Positions 1 through 7,517 of a stretch of DNA of 20,792 nt are shown in pieces. Source of the DNA: Acidobacteriaceae bacterium (lineage in GTDB: Bacteria > Acidobacteriota > Terriglobia > Terriglobales > Acidobacteriaceae). Position 1 is the first letter of the stretch. Each line of letters begins with the position of its first letter. Made by a program: the position numbers and the translations under genes. The notes under the pieces are model-generated. The model was not told the origin of the DNA. It searched no databases and was given only the letters and a program-made list of their open reading frames with translations. Where the stretch lies: assembly GCA_030040175.1 (NCBI GenBank), contig JASHUF010000172.1:1-20792 (forward strand), read 5' to 3'.

Positions 1-509
1 GCCGGCGTGATGATGGCGAACATGAGCTGGTAGATCATGTAGGTCTGCTCGGGAACGGTGGGTCCGTAATCGGGATTGGGATTGAGCGAAACGCCGCGCA
101 GAAAGAGATGCTCGAAACCGCCCACGAATACGTTGCCGTGGCCGAAGGCCAGCGAATACCCCACAAGCGCCCACAGAATGCTTACCAGTCCCATCATGGC
201 GAAGCTCTGCATCATGGTGCCGAGAATGTTCTTCCTGCGCACCAGGCCGCCATAAAAGAGCGCGAGGCCGGGGCCGGTCATGAGCAGGACCAGGGCCGCG
301 GAGGTCAGCATCCACGCGTTGTCGCCGGCCGACTGCGCACTCTGGACGGCCTGGCGAAGGGCGTCGATCTGGGCTTGGGTGGCCGGGGCCTGGGCGGCCG
401 GTGCGGAGGATTGGGCGAGAACGAAGACGGGGCTGGCCAAGAGAGCGGAAACAAGCAGGCAGCGAATCGGGCGAGTCAATTGAGCTGGGTGAGTCGGGCG
501 AGGACACAT
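1..509 (-). CDS. amtB: Ammonium transporter (Amt/MEP/Rh family), N-terminal part, cut by window edge
   Basis: This gene encodes the first 169 residues of an inner-membrane ammonium channel; the rest lies beyond position 1. Reading the minus strand from ATG at 509 gives a signal-like N-terminus (CLLVSALLASPVFVLAQ), a Gln/Ala-rich stretch, and then the family's first helix with the motif TGPGLALFYGGLVRRKN. A second helix follows (MMQSFAMMGLVSILWALVGYSLAFG), then the loop with NPDYGPTVPEQTYMIYQLMFAIITPA. These motifs are diagnostic for Amt proteins, and a cleaved signal peptide is normal in Gram-negative members. A weak GGAG lies about 12 bases before the ATG. The gene is divergent from nuoB, with a 233-base shared upstream region. 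Family assignment is firm; a PII (glnB) partner, common beside amtB, would be outside the window. Confidence 0.93.
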   Translation of the reverse strand, partial: MCPRPTHPAQLTRPIRCLLVSALLASPVFVLAQSSAPAAQAPATQAQIDALRQAVQSAQSAGDNAWMLTSAALVLLMTGPGLALFYGGLVRRKNILGTMMQSFAMMGLVSILWALVGYSLAFGHGNVFVGGFEHLFLRGVSLNPNPDYGPTVPEQTYMIYQLMFAIITP

Positions 510-690
510 GATGGGTTCGGCTCCGAAAAATGCATTCACGCACACGGCGCGAATCTGAGTCTTGAGCAAAGCACAGCGATGGATGGGCTCACCGCGAGGT
601 TCGTGGCAACGGATACGGTGAGAGGATATGCGAAAAGAAGATCGCTTTCCTAAGATTTTCGTAAAGAACCCCAGGCGCGAGCAAGTTTCT

Positions 691-717
691 TTGAAATCCT
701 TATTGCTTCTTTACAAT
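691..717 (+). promoter_or_regulatory. Candidate sigma-70-type promoter upstream of nuoB
   Basis: An AT-rich patch stands out from its GC-rich surroundings. It contains TTGAAA (691-696) and TACAAT (712-717). The spacing is 15 bases, or 16 if the upstream box is read as TTTGAA from 690, which is a little short of the usual 17. It lies 26 to 59 bases before the two possible nuoB starts. The assignment rests on sequence resemblance only. Confidence 0.3.
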
Positions 718-742
718 TGAGGTGGAATGAGAATGGCCGTCG

Positions 743-1351
743 ATGCCATCGGGTCGCGGGGTTTATAGTAAATCTATGGCGGCGACGGCGGAGCGCGACC
801 ACTATCTGTTCGGGACGCTCGAGAGCAGCGCGAAAAACCGCCTCAAGGTGCAGGAAGTCAACTACGGCTTCGAGCAGCCGGAGGGAGTTTTCCTCACTTC
901 CCTCGACTTTGCCGTGAACTGGATCCGGAAGAATTCGGTCTGGCCGATGACCTTCGGCCTGGCCTGCTGCGCCATCGAGATGATGTCGATGGGCGCGGCG
1001 CGATTCGACATCGCGCGCTTCGGCGCCGAGGTGTTTCGGCCCTCGCCGCGGCAATCGGACCTGATGGTGGTGGCGGGACGGGTTTCGCAGAAGATGGCCC
1101 CGGTGATCCGGCGGCTTTACGACCAGATGACGGAGCCGAAATGGGTGATCTCGATGGGCGCCTGCGCGACTTCGGGCGGGGTTTTCAACAATTACGCGCT
1201 GGTGCAGGGGGTTAACCAAGTAATACCCGTGGATGTATACGTGCCGGGATGCCCGCCGCGCCCGGAACAGCTTATGTACGCGATCACGCTGCTTCAGGAA
1301 AAAATCCAGCGGGAGCCGCGCAGCCTGCTTAAGACCCTGAATGCCGGGTGA
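743..1351 (+). CDS. nuoB: NADH-quinone oxidoreductase subunit B (complex I, N2 cluster subunit)
   Basis: NuoB is a cytoplasmic-side peripheral subunit of complex I. It holds the terminal 4Fe-4S cluster N2, which passes electrons to quinone. Counting from the internal ATG at 776 (191 aa), the four cluster ligands are visible: the tandem pair Cys64-Cys65 in [10 protein letters not shown], Cys130 in MGACATSGG, and Cys159 in [11 protein letters not shown]. Length and motifs match full NuoB. The 743 start adds 11 residues ([11 protein letters not shown]) that the family does not need. Neither start has a clear Shine-Dalgarno, so 776 is preferred on family length but not proven. No other nuo gene flanks it: amtB is divergent upstream, and a 266-base gap and an OmpA-like gene follow. 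It may be a dispersed complex I gene or a second copy. Confidence 0.93.
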   Translation: MPSGRGVYSKSMAATAERDHYLFGTLESSAKNRLKVQEVNYGFEQPEGVFLTSLDFAVNWIRKNSVWPMTFGLACCAIEMMSMGAARFDIARFGAEVFRPSPRQSDLMVVAGRVSQKMAPVIRRLYDQMTEPKWVISMGACATSGGVFNNYALVQGVNQVIPVDVYVPGCPPRPEQLMYAITLLQEKIQREPRSLLKTLNAG

Positions 1352-1617
1352 GCTGCACGGCAGGCAACGCGACTCCAAGGGACCCCGGAAACGCACCTCG
1401 GCGCCGCGCCCGGCTATGGACCGAAGGGTGATCAACCTGACAACTTATTCAAAAAAAAGGTGTCCCGAAGCACGGCCGCTATGATACTTTGGATTGTGCT
1501 GTAGGGATGTCTATACGCTCCACCCCCATGTGGAGCCCAGTAAGACCGAGCTGAAAAGTTACGCTCGCAGCACTCTCTCCAAACTGGTCGATCTACTCTC
1601 TTGCGGAGGAAAAACGC
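1352..1617 (+). promoter_or_regulatory. Intergenic leader of the OmpA-like gene, with a 7-bp hairpin
   Basis: This is the non-coding gap between nuoB and the next gene. An A-run (1451-1458) is followed by a TATGAT box (1480-1485), which could be a -10 element, but no convincing -35 lies 17 bases upstream. A perfect hairpin, GCTCCAC (1517-1523), loop CCCCAT, GTGGAGC (1530-1536), falls in what would be the transcribed leader. GGAGGA at 1605-1610, seven bases before the ATG at 1618, is a strong ribosome-binding site and fixes that start. The role of the hairpin is unknown. Confidence 0.35.
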
Positions 1618-3324
1618 ATGTCTTTTCGTGCATTAAGGATTCTTAATATTGCCGCCATTCTGGTTTGCGCTGGTGCGATGCCGGCGTTGCTCGCGGCCCA
1701 GGCATCTCCGGCCGCAAGAGGCTCTTCGGAAAGCTCTCCATCCCGATGGGATATCTTCGTCGGATACAGCTATCTGGCCCCCCATGGATCGGTAACCACG
1801 CAGGAACCGGACGGAACCCCGGTGACGGCCAGTTACGACGCCGTCAACCTGGGCGGCTTGTTCAGCGGCGCTTACTATTTCAACCGGTTTGTGGGCGCGC
1901 AGCTTGAGTTCGGCGAGCACGAGTGGGGCGACCAGAACGGAAAAAGCAATATCGGCACGGAAGGCAACGACGATGGATTCCTCACCTACGCCGGGGGCAT
2001 GATCTTCCGCTTTCCGGCGGGAAACATTACGCCGTTCGTTCATGGACTGGTGGATGTGGCGGATGTCAACGGCCCGTTCTTCAATCCCGCCCACTGGGGC
2101 CCGGGGCTGACCGTGGGCGGGGGCATGGACTATGAGACGCCGTGGTTCAACCATCATCTGGCCATCCGTATCTTCCAGGCCGATTTCGAATACATGCATG
2201 TCGACTTCGGAACGGGTGTATTTGGGGGCAGGGCCAACATCGATGCCGCGCGGTTAAGCACGGGCCTGGTCTTCCACACCGGTTCCATCGCGCCGCCGAC
2301 TCCGGTGACGCTGTCCTGCACGGCGAATCCGTCAGCCGTGTTTCCGGGTGACCCGGTCACGGTTTCGTCGGCGGCGGGCAATCTGAATCCCAAGGACAAC
2401 GTGGTTTACAGCTGGTCGGGTACGGGGGTGACCGGCGATGGGGCCACGGCCACGGTGGCCACGGGGCCGCTGGCGCCGGGCAGCTACTCGGTGACCGGAA
2501 CGGTGAAGGAAGGGAAGAAAGGCAAGGAAGGCGCGAAGCCGTGGGAGACGGCGCAGTGCTCGGCGAGCTTCACGGTGAAGGAGTTCGAACCGCCCACGAT
2601 CAGCTGCTCGGCCAATCCCGACACCATCAAACCGGGAGACACCAGCACCATCACCTGCCAGGGTGTAAGCCCGCAGAACCGGCCGCTGACCTACTCGTAT
2701 TCGGCCGCGGCGGGATCGATTACCGGAAACGGGACGACGGCGGAGTACTCTTCGGCAGGAGCGCCCACCGGCGTGGTCGCGATTACGGGCACGGTCAACG
2801 ACGACAAGGGGCACTCAGCCTCAGGGAATACCACGGTGACCATCGAAGCTCCTCCACCGCCGCCGCAGCCGCACACGCAGGCGCTGTGCTCGATCAGCTT
2901 CTCCAACGACAAGCTGCGGCCGACGCGGGTGGACAACGAAGCCAAGGCCTGCCTGGACCAGGTGGCCCTGGACCTGAAGCAGCAGGCTGACGCCAAGGCG
3001 GTGATCGTGGGCGAGTCGGACGCCAAGGAGAAAGCCACAACGGCGCGCGAAGAGAACTATGCCGAGCGCCACAAGCACGCCAAGGTGACGGATTACGCCG
3101 TGCAGCGCGCCGTGAATGCCAAGGACTACCTGGTGACCGATCAGGGTATCGATGGCTCGCGGATCAGCGTGGAGACGGTGCCGACGGATGGGCAGACGGT
3201 GCAGAACTACCTGGTGCCTGCGGGCGCGGACTTCAACGCCGACGTGAGCGGAACCACGCCGGTGGACGAGACGGCCGTGAAGCCGGAGGTGCGCAAGCCG
3301 CTGCCCCAAAGGCATCACCCATGA
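1618..3324 (+). CDS. Outer-membrane beta-barrel protein with two Ig-like domains and an OmpA-like C-terminus
   Basis: This 568-aa protein is probably outer-membrane anchored and peptidoglycan-facing. Residues 1-28 form a signal peptide (hydrophobic core AAILVCAGAMPALLA, cleavage near AQA). Residues about 44-222 resemble a small OMP beta-barrel, with alternating aromatic strands such as WDIFVGYSYL and GAYYFNRFVGAQLEF. Two Ig/PKD-like domains follow (about 229-321 and 325-410), each opening with SC.ANP. A Pro-rich hinge (411-417) leads to an OmpA-like domain (about 424-525) with RPTRVDNEAKACLDQVALDL and QRAVNAKDYLVTDQGIDGSRI. The OmpA domain is atypical: a charged, His-containing segment (AKEKATTAREENYAERHKHAK) sits where the usual peptidoglycan-binding loop would be. 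Residues 229-566 are nearly duplicated in the lipoprotein at 3918-5057. The C-terminus ends QRHHP, shorter than the paralogue's HHHKKAAAAQ tail. Domain order is clear; ligand and partners are unknown. Confidence 0.85.
   Translation: MSFRALRILNIAAILVCAGAMPALLAAQASPAARGSSESSPSRWDIFVGYSYLAPHGSVTTQEPDGTPVTASYDAVNLGGLFSGAYYFNRFVGAQLEFGEHEWGDQNGKSNIGTEGNDDGFLTYAGGMIFRFPAGNITPFVHGLVDVADVNGPFFNPAHWGPGLTVGGGMDYETPWFNHHLAIRIFQADFEYMHVDFGTGVFGGRANIDAARLSTGLVFHTGSIAPPTPVTLSCTANPSAVFPGDPVTVSSAAGNLNPKDNVVYSWSGTGVTGDGATATVATGPLAPGSYSVTGTVKEGKKGKEGAKPWETAQCSASFTVKEFEPPTISCSANPDTIKPGDTSTITCQGVSPQNRPLTYSYSAAAGSITGNGTTAEYSSAGAPTGVVAITGTVNDDKGHSASGNTTVTIEAPPPPPQPHTQALCSISFSNDKLRPTRVDNEAKACLDQVALDLKQQADAKAVIVGESDAKEKATTAREENYAERHKHAKVTDYAVQRAVNAKDYLVTDQGIDGSRISVETVPTDGQTVQNYLVPAGADFNADVSGTTPVDETAVKPEVRKPLPQRHHP
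2302..3315 (+). repeat. Tandem paralogous module, copy A (Ig-Ig-OmpA)
   Basis: This segment encodes residues 229-566 of the barrel protein. It aligns almost end to end with copy B at 4002-5027. Several stretches are identical in DNA, for example the part encoding PQNRPLTYSYS and the part encoding GADFNADVSGTTPVDET. Such DNA-level similarity implies either recent duplication or ongoing gene conversion. Confidence 0.85.
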
Positions 3325-3464
3325 GAGAGCGCCCGCCGGGGCCAATTCATACGGCCACAAATTCATAAAATGGGACGCCGGTCGAGCTTTGGCAAGGGAA
3401 CGGAAGGCTCGATCGGCGAGCCGCTGGCCCTCACGCAAGGATTTTTTAAGAATGACTTCCCAGG

Positions 3465-3497
3465 GCTGACCGGGACGGCGGTCAGCTATTTGCTTTC
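3465..3497 (+). terminator. Candidate terminator after the barrel/OmpA-like gene
   Basis: A perfect 8-bp stem, GCTGACCG (3465-3472), loop GGACGG, CGGTCAGC (3479-3486), is followed by the T-rich tract TATTTGCTTTC. The tract is interrupted rather than a clean T-run, and the hairpin lies about 140 bases after the stop codon. It may instead be a leader structure. Confidence 0.4.
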
Positions 3498-3905
3498 AGG
3501 GCGTTGCTGCGCTCTTTCAGGGGAATCGGCGCCCGACCTGCGCCGCCGCGCTGTCTACGGGGATGCGGGACGCGAGCGGTTCCTTGCGGAAGCATTCATT
3601 TTTTCCGCAACCTCGCCCCGCGCGGAGGCGTCAAGATAGATGGAGTGGCTCGCACAAGGGCCGCTGATCACTACCCGAGACGGGTCAGAACGGCCGGCCC
3701 GATTTCAACATCGCCCATTCCGGAGACCACCACCCGGCGGAGTATGATTTTCCAAGGCTGGAAAGCCAGCCTGTGGGCTTCTTGTGCTGTATTGAGTTTC
3801 CGCGATTCGCGCGGGAGTTTTCGAATGCGGCAACGATCGATGGCGAATCATCGGGGCCGAGTTGGCACGTCGCGCCAAGTTCGGGAGCAGACCAACAGCG
3901 ACGAC

Positions 3906-3912
3906 AAGGAGG
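3906..3912 (+). promoter_or_regulatory. Ribosome-binding site that fixes the lipoprotein start
   Basis: AAGGAGG lies five bases before the ATG at 3918. The same frame stays open to 3504, but the upstream part lacks a ribosome-binding site and would bury the lipoprotein signal peptide. This site decides in favour of the shorter protein. Confidence 0.8.
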
Positions 3913-3917
3913 AGAAA

Positions 3918-5057
3918 ATGGCATTGCAGAAATTGAAGGCTTTCGCCTTCGCTATGGCGTCGACTTCTTTGGTGTTCTTGCCTGCAGGTTGCAAGAAGCC
4001 TCCGCCGATCACACTTTCTTGCGCAGCGAGCGCACCAGCCGTTTATCCCGGCGACGCGCTCAGCGTGACGGCGACTCCGGGTTCAGTGGCCACCAAGAAG
4101 CATTGGGATACGGTGTACAGCTGGTCGGGCGACGGGGTGACAGGCAATGGCACATCGGCAACCGTCAACACCAGCGCGCAGGAGCCGGGCGCCTACACCG
4201 TGAAGGCCGAAGTAAAGGAAGGCAAGAAGGGCCAGGAAGGCGAAAAGCCGTATGAGACGGCGCAATGCTCAGCCAACTATACGGTGAAAGCCTTCGAGCC
4301 GCCCACCATCAGCTGCTCAGCCAATCCGGACACCATCAAACCGGGTGACACCAGCAGCATCACGGCCACCGCCGCCAGCCCGCAGAACCGGCCGCTGACC
4401 TACTCGTATTCGGCTTCGGCGGGATCCGTCTCCGGCAACGGCGCTACGGCGGAATTCTCATCCGCCGGCGCACCCACGGGAGCGGTGGGGATTACGTGTA
4501 ACGTGTCGGACGACAAGGGACACACGGCTACCGCCAATACCACGGTGACCATCGAAGCTCCTCCGCCGCCGCCGCCGCCGCCGCACACGCAGGCGCTGTG
4601 CTCGATCAGCTTCTCGACCGACAAAGCGCGGCCGACGCGGGTGGACAATGAAGCCAAGGCTTGCCTGGACCAGGTGGCTCTGGACCTGAAGCAGCAGGCT
4701 GACGCCAAGGCCGTGGTCGTGGGCCAGTCCGACGACAAGGAGAAGGCGAAGACCGACAGGGAGCAGAAATACGCCGAGCATCACAAGCACGCCAAAGTCG
4801 AGGACGACGCCGCACAGCGTGCCGTGAATGCGAAGGAGTACCTGGTGACCGATCAGGGTATCGATGCCTCGCGGATCAGCGTGGCGACGGTGCCGACGGA
4901 CGGCCAGTCGGCGCAGAACTACCTGGTGCCCGCGGGCGCGGACTTCAACGCCGACGTGAGCGGAACCACGCCAGTAGACGAGACGACGGTGAAGCCGGAG
5001 GTGCGCAAGCCGCTGGCCGAACGGCATCACCACAAGAAAGCGGCCGCGGCTCAATAG
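3918..5057 (+). CDS. Lipoprotein with two Ig-like domains and an OmpA-like C-terminus
   Basis: This 379-aa lipoprotein is a paralogue of the periplasmic half of the preceding protein. The N-terminus MALQKLKAFAFAMASTSLVFLPAGC ends in a lipobox with lipidated Cys25, and the mature protein starts CKKPPP. Two Ig-like domains (about 30-123 and 127-212) are joined by a run of eight prolines (215-222) to the OmpA-like domain (about 228-325), which ends in a His/Lys/Ala-rich tail. It shares the charged insert (DDKEKAKTDREQKYAEHHKHAK) seen in its neighbour. The first protein carries a beta-barrel, whereas this one is tethered by lipid, so the pair presents the same periplasmic module with different anchors. 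Envelope stabilisation through peptidoglycan contact is a family-based guess. The canonical OmpA binding motif is degenerate, so function remains open. Confidence 0.87.
   Translation: MALQKLKAFAFAMASTSLVFLPAGCKKPPPITLSCAASAPAVYPGDALSVTATPGSVATKKHWDTVYSWSGDGVTGNGTSATVNTSAQEPGAYTVKAEVKEGKKGQEGEKPYETAQCSANYTVKAFEPPTISCSANPDTIKPGDTSSITATAASPQNRPLTYSYSASAGSVSGNGATAEFSSAGAPTGAVGITCNVSDDKGHTATANTTVTIEAPPPPPPPPHTQALCSISFSTDKARPTRVDNEAKACLDQVALDLKQQADAKAVVVGQSDDKEKAKTDREQKYAEHHKHAKVEDDAAQRAVNAKEYLVTDQGIDASRISVATVPTDGQSAQNYLVPAGADFNADVSGTTPVDETTVKPEVRKPLAERHHHKKAAAAQ
4002..5027 (+). repeat. Tandem paralogous module, copy B (Ig-Ig-OmpA)
   Basis: This segment encodes residues 29-370 of the lipoprotein and matches copy A at 2302-3315. 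Differences concentrate in the first Ig-like domain and the proline hinge; the OmpA-like part is the most conserved. Confidence 0.85.
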
Positions 5058-5275
5058 CCGCAGGGCCGCAGCGGGTTGCGGGCGCGTTGAGCCACTTCCT
5101 CTAGAAACGGGGGTGGGTCAGTGCGCCTGTGGCTCTTCCTTCGCGCTCATCCCAGGCACGGCGAGGCCCGCGCACCCCAGAGTGCGCGCGGGCGGGGTCT
5201 CTGCGCCGGAGGCGAAGCGTTTCGATTCCGTTCTTTGTATACTTATCACAGGAACTTGAGGAGTTTTCTGCAGGC
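5058..5275 (+). promoter_or_regulatory. Intergenic region before the Asp-box protein gene
   Basis: This is a non-coding gap of 218 bases. An imperfect GC-rich stem-loop pairs 5166-5175 with 5182-5193 (two-base bulge) and has no T-run after it. A TATACT box (5238-5243) about 35 bases before the ATG could be a -10 element, but no good -35 is visible. A GAGGAG sequence near 5258-5263 is the likely ribosome-binding site for 5276. Confidence 0.3.
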
Positions 5276-7336
5276 ATGAAGCGCCCGCGCTTAATTTTTC
5301 AGAATCTTTTAAGATTCGGGCTCTTCCTGTCTTTTCCGCTCATCGCTCTCTTCCCTGCTCCGGGCTGGTCCGTCGCGCCGGCGTGGACCGTTGCCGGTCC
5401 GGCGGGCGGCGATGCGCGCGCGTTTGCGGCGGATCCCGGCGATCCCAATCATCTTTATCTGGGGACGACAAACAGCTGGCTGTACGAGTCGAAGAACGGG
5501 GGCGCATCCTGGAGCCGGCTGGCCAAGATCGATCCTGCGGATGGGTTCGTGCTGGACAGCGTCGTGGTGGACGAATCGAACCCTGCCACACTGTTTGTGG
5601 GCGCATGGAAAGACAGCGCCGATGGCGGTTTGTGGGTGAGCCACGACTCCGGGCACGCCTGGACCGAGATGGACGGGCTCAAAGGGCAATCGATCCACGC
5701 CTTGGCGCAGGCGCACTCCGATCCGCACATTCTCTTTGCGGGCACGCTCAAAGGCGTCTACCGCAGCACCGATTCCGGCGCGGCCTGGGAGCAGATCAGC
5801 CCGGAGGGCGACCGCGAGATTCACGAGGTGGAGTCGCTGGCCGTCGATCCGGGAAATCCGGACATTGTTTACGCGGGAACCTGGCACCTGCCCTGGAAGA
5901 CGACGGACGGCGGCAAGACCTGGAAGAGCATCAAGCAGGGATTGATCGTGGACTCGGACATTTTTTCGATCATCATCGATCCCGAGCACGCGCGCACGGT
6001 GTATCTGAGCGCGTGCAGCGGCATTTACAAGAGCGAGAATGGCGGGTTGCTCTTCCGCAAGATTCAGGGGATTCCGAGCGAAGCCAGAAGGACGCGGGCG
6101 CTGATGCAGGACCCGGAGGACCGCGAAGTGGTGTACGCGGGAACCACGGAGGGCCTGTACAAGACGGAGAATGGAGGCAGGACTTTCCAGCGCATGACGG
6201 ATTCCGATGTGATCGTGAATGCCGTCTATGTCGATCCGCGCAACCAAAAGCACGTGCTTCTGGCCACCGACCGCGGCGGCGTGCTGGCCAGCGCGGATGG
6301 GGGCGTGACCTTCGCGCAGTCGAACGGGGGAATTTCCGAGCGCAAGGTGGCGGCGCTGCTCGTGGACCGGAGCGATCCGGAGCGCCTGTACGCGGGGGTG
6401 GTCAACGACAAGAGCTTCGGCGGCGTGTTCGAGTCCAACGACGGCGGCGCGAGCTGGGAGCAAGTGGGCAAGGGATTAGATGGGCGCGATGTGTTTGCCC
6501 TGGCGCAAACGAAAGATGGGACCGTGGTGGCGGGGACCAATGAGGGTATCTTCGTGCTCGACCCGCCTTCGGGCGACGCCGCTGTGCCGGGTGCGGGCGG
6601 AGCCTCGGCGGCGGGCGCTGCAGCCCTGCAGTGGGAGGCGAAGAACACGATCGCAAACACGATCGTGAAGACCGCCACGGAAAAGGCCAACGGGGAGCGC
6701 GTGAACGTGGAGAAGAAGGAGAAGGCGCCGGAGGTTGAGCTCGCGGGGCGCGTGGATGCGCTCGATGTCTCCGGCGATGTGTGGGCTGCGTCAACCGATG
6801 TTGGCCTGCTTATCAGCCGCGACCAGGGCGCAACCTGGCAAGGGGGGCCGGTGATGGGGGCAAGCGATTACACCTCCGTGACCGTCGACGGCAACACCAT
6901 GGCCGCGGCGCACTCCGGCGGCGTGGTGCTTTCAACCGACGGCGGCCTTACCTGGTGGCCCATGGGACTGCCCACGATGGTTACGCGCATCCACAGCGTA
7001 CTTTTCTCGCCCGATGGAATGCTGTGGCTGGGTGCGCGCGAGGGTGTGTATTTTTCCGCGGACCTAGGCAAGAGCTGGATGTGGTTTGAGCGGCTTCCGT
7101 TTCGCGACGTAGACGACTTGAGTTACGATGCGAAGACGCACAGGATTCTGGTGAGCTCGCGGGCGAGCGACCAGGTGTTCGCGATCGATCCCAAGACGCA
7201 GAGCTGGGACTGGTGGCAGACGGGGTACCAGGTGGCGCTGATTCGCGGAGCGGGCGGGCGGCTGGTGGCCGCATCGCTCGACGATGGCGTGCTGGTGGGG
7301 CCGGGTGCGGCGGCAGTGGAAACAGGCAGCCAGTGA
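5276..7336 (+). CDS. Secreted Asp-box (BNR/sortilin-like) beta-propeller protein
   Basis: This 686-aa protein starts with a signal peptide (MKRPRLIFQNLLRFGLFLSFPLIALFPAPGWSVA). It then contains at least eleven Asp-box motifs of the form S-x-D-x-G-x-x-W, including SHDSGHAW (122), STDSGAAW (164), TTDGGKTW (209), SNDGGASW (387), SRDQGATW (514) and STDGGLTW (553). They recur about every 40-50 residues with DP.NP...YAGT strand motifs between them. This is the pattern of VPS10/Ycf48-like propellers. A Gly/Ala- and then Lys/Glu-rich linker (about 432-488) splits the repeats into a set of eight and a set of three. No sialidase catalytic residues are evident, so I call it a structural or binding protein rather than an enzyme. 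The frame is open back to a GTG at 5129, but the signal peptide supports 5276. The substrate is unknown. Confidence 0.8.
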   Translation: MKRPRLIFQNLLRFGLFLSFPLIALFPAPGWSVAPAWTVAGPAGGDARAFAADPGDPNHLYLGTTNSWLYESKNGGASWSRLAKIDPADGFVLDSVVVDESNPATLFVGAWKDSADGGLWVSHDSGHAWTEMDGLKGQSIHALAQAHSDPHILFAGTLKGVYRSTDSGAAWEQISPEGDREIHEVESLAVDPGNPDIVYAGTWHLPWKTTDGGKTWKSIKQGLIVDSDIFSIIIDPEHARTVYLSACSGIYKSENGGLLFRKIQGIPSEARRTRALMQDPEDREVVYAGTTEGLYKTENGGRTFQRMTDSDVIVNAVYVDPRNQKHVLLATDRGGVLASADGGVTFAQSNGGISERKVAALLVDRSDPERLYAGVVNDKSFGGVFESNDGGASWEQVGKGLDGRDVFALAQTKDGTVVAGTNEGIFVLDPPSGDAAVPGAGGASAAGAAALQWEAKNTIANTIVKTATEKANGERVNVEKKEKAPEVELAGRVDALDVSGDVWAASTDVGLLISRDQGATWQGGPVMGASDYTSVTVDGNTMAAAHSGGVVLSTDGGLTWWPMGLPTMVTRIHSVLFSPDGMLWLGAREGVYFSADLGKSWMWFERLPFRDVDDLSYDAKTHRILVSSRASDQVFAIDPKTQSWDWWQTGYQVALIRGAGGRLVAASLDDGVLVGPGAAAVETGSQ

Positions 7337-7340
7337 GCGA

Positions 7341-7469
7341 GGGGCTGTTAGAGCGTTTTCGGTTCACATGTTGACAAGCCGGGATTATGCAACGTGGCTC
7401 TTTCTTGAGGAAAGAGCCACTCGGCAGCATCGACCTTGTCAAAACTTGAACCGAAAACGCTGTAGCCCC
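7341..7469. repeat. Nested palindromic element (MITE- or terminator-like)
   Basis: The gap after the Asp-box gene folds almost entirely on itself. From outside in, GGGGCT (7341-7346) pairs with AGCCCC (7464-7469). A perfect 15-bp arm AGCGTTTTCGGTTCA (7352-7366) pairs with 7447-7461. After a symmetric 4x4 internal loop, TTGACAAG (7371-7378) pairs with CTTGTCAA (7435-7442). ATGC pairs with GCAT (7387-7390 with 7427-7430), and an 11-bp hairpin GTGGCTCTTTC/GAAAGAGCCAC (7394-7404 with 7410-7420) closes on a 5-base loop. It begins four bases after a stop codon. There is no T-run, so a classical terminator is not proven. Confidence 0.75.
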
Positions 7470-7517
7470 CTTGGGGCGAATAGGCCCTAAGGCGCGAATT
7501 CCGCTATCATCAGAGCT

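Larger units (their letters stand above)
3325..3917 (+). promoter_or_regulatory. 593-base non-coding gap between the two paralogues, with several stem-loops
   Basis: I find no convincing gene here; the short open frames have low-complexity composition and no family resemblance. The stretch holds a small inverted repeat GGCTCG/CGAGCC (3406-3411 with 3417-3422), a terminator-like hairpin (3465-3486), a second inverted repeat TTGCGGAA/TTCCGCAA (3584-3591 with 3603-3610) and a TATGAT box (3743-3748). A short CCGCG-ATTCG-CGCGG hairpin lies near 3800. The space probably carries the end of one transcript and the long leader of the next. Confidence 0.45.

Noticed and set aside
3862..3880. TGGCACG upstream of the lipoprotein gene, resembling a sigma-54 -24 box.
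   Set aside because: No TTGC-like -12 box follows at the required spacing.
3504..3917. An N-terminal extension of the lipoprotein frame back to position 3504.
   Set aside because: The strong AAGGAGG site and the lipobox signal peptide place the start at 3918; the extension would bury the signal peptide.
5276..7336. Annotation of the Asp-box protein as a sialidase.
   Set aside because: Asp-boxes occur in many propellers, and the arginine triad and other catalytic residues of sialidases are not evident.
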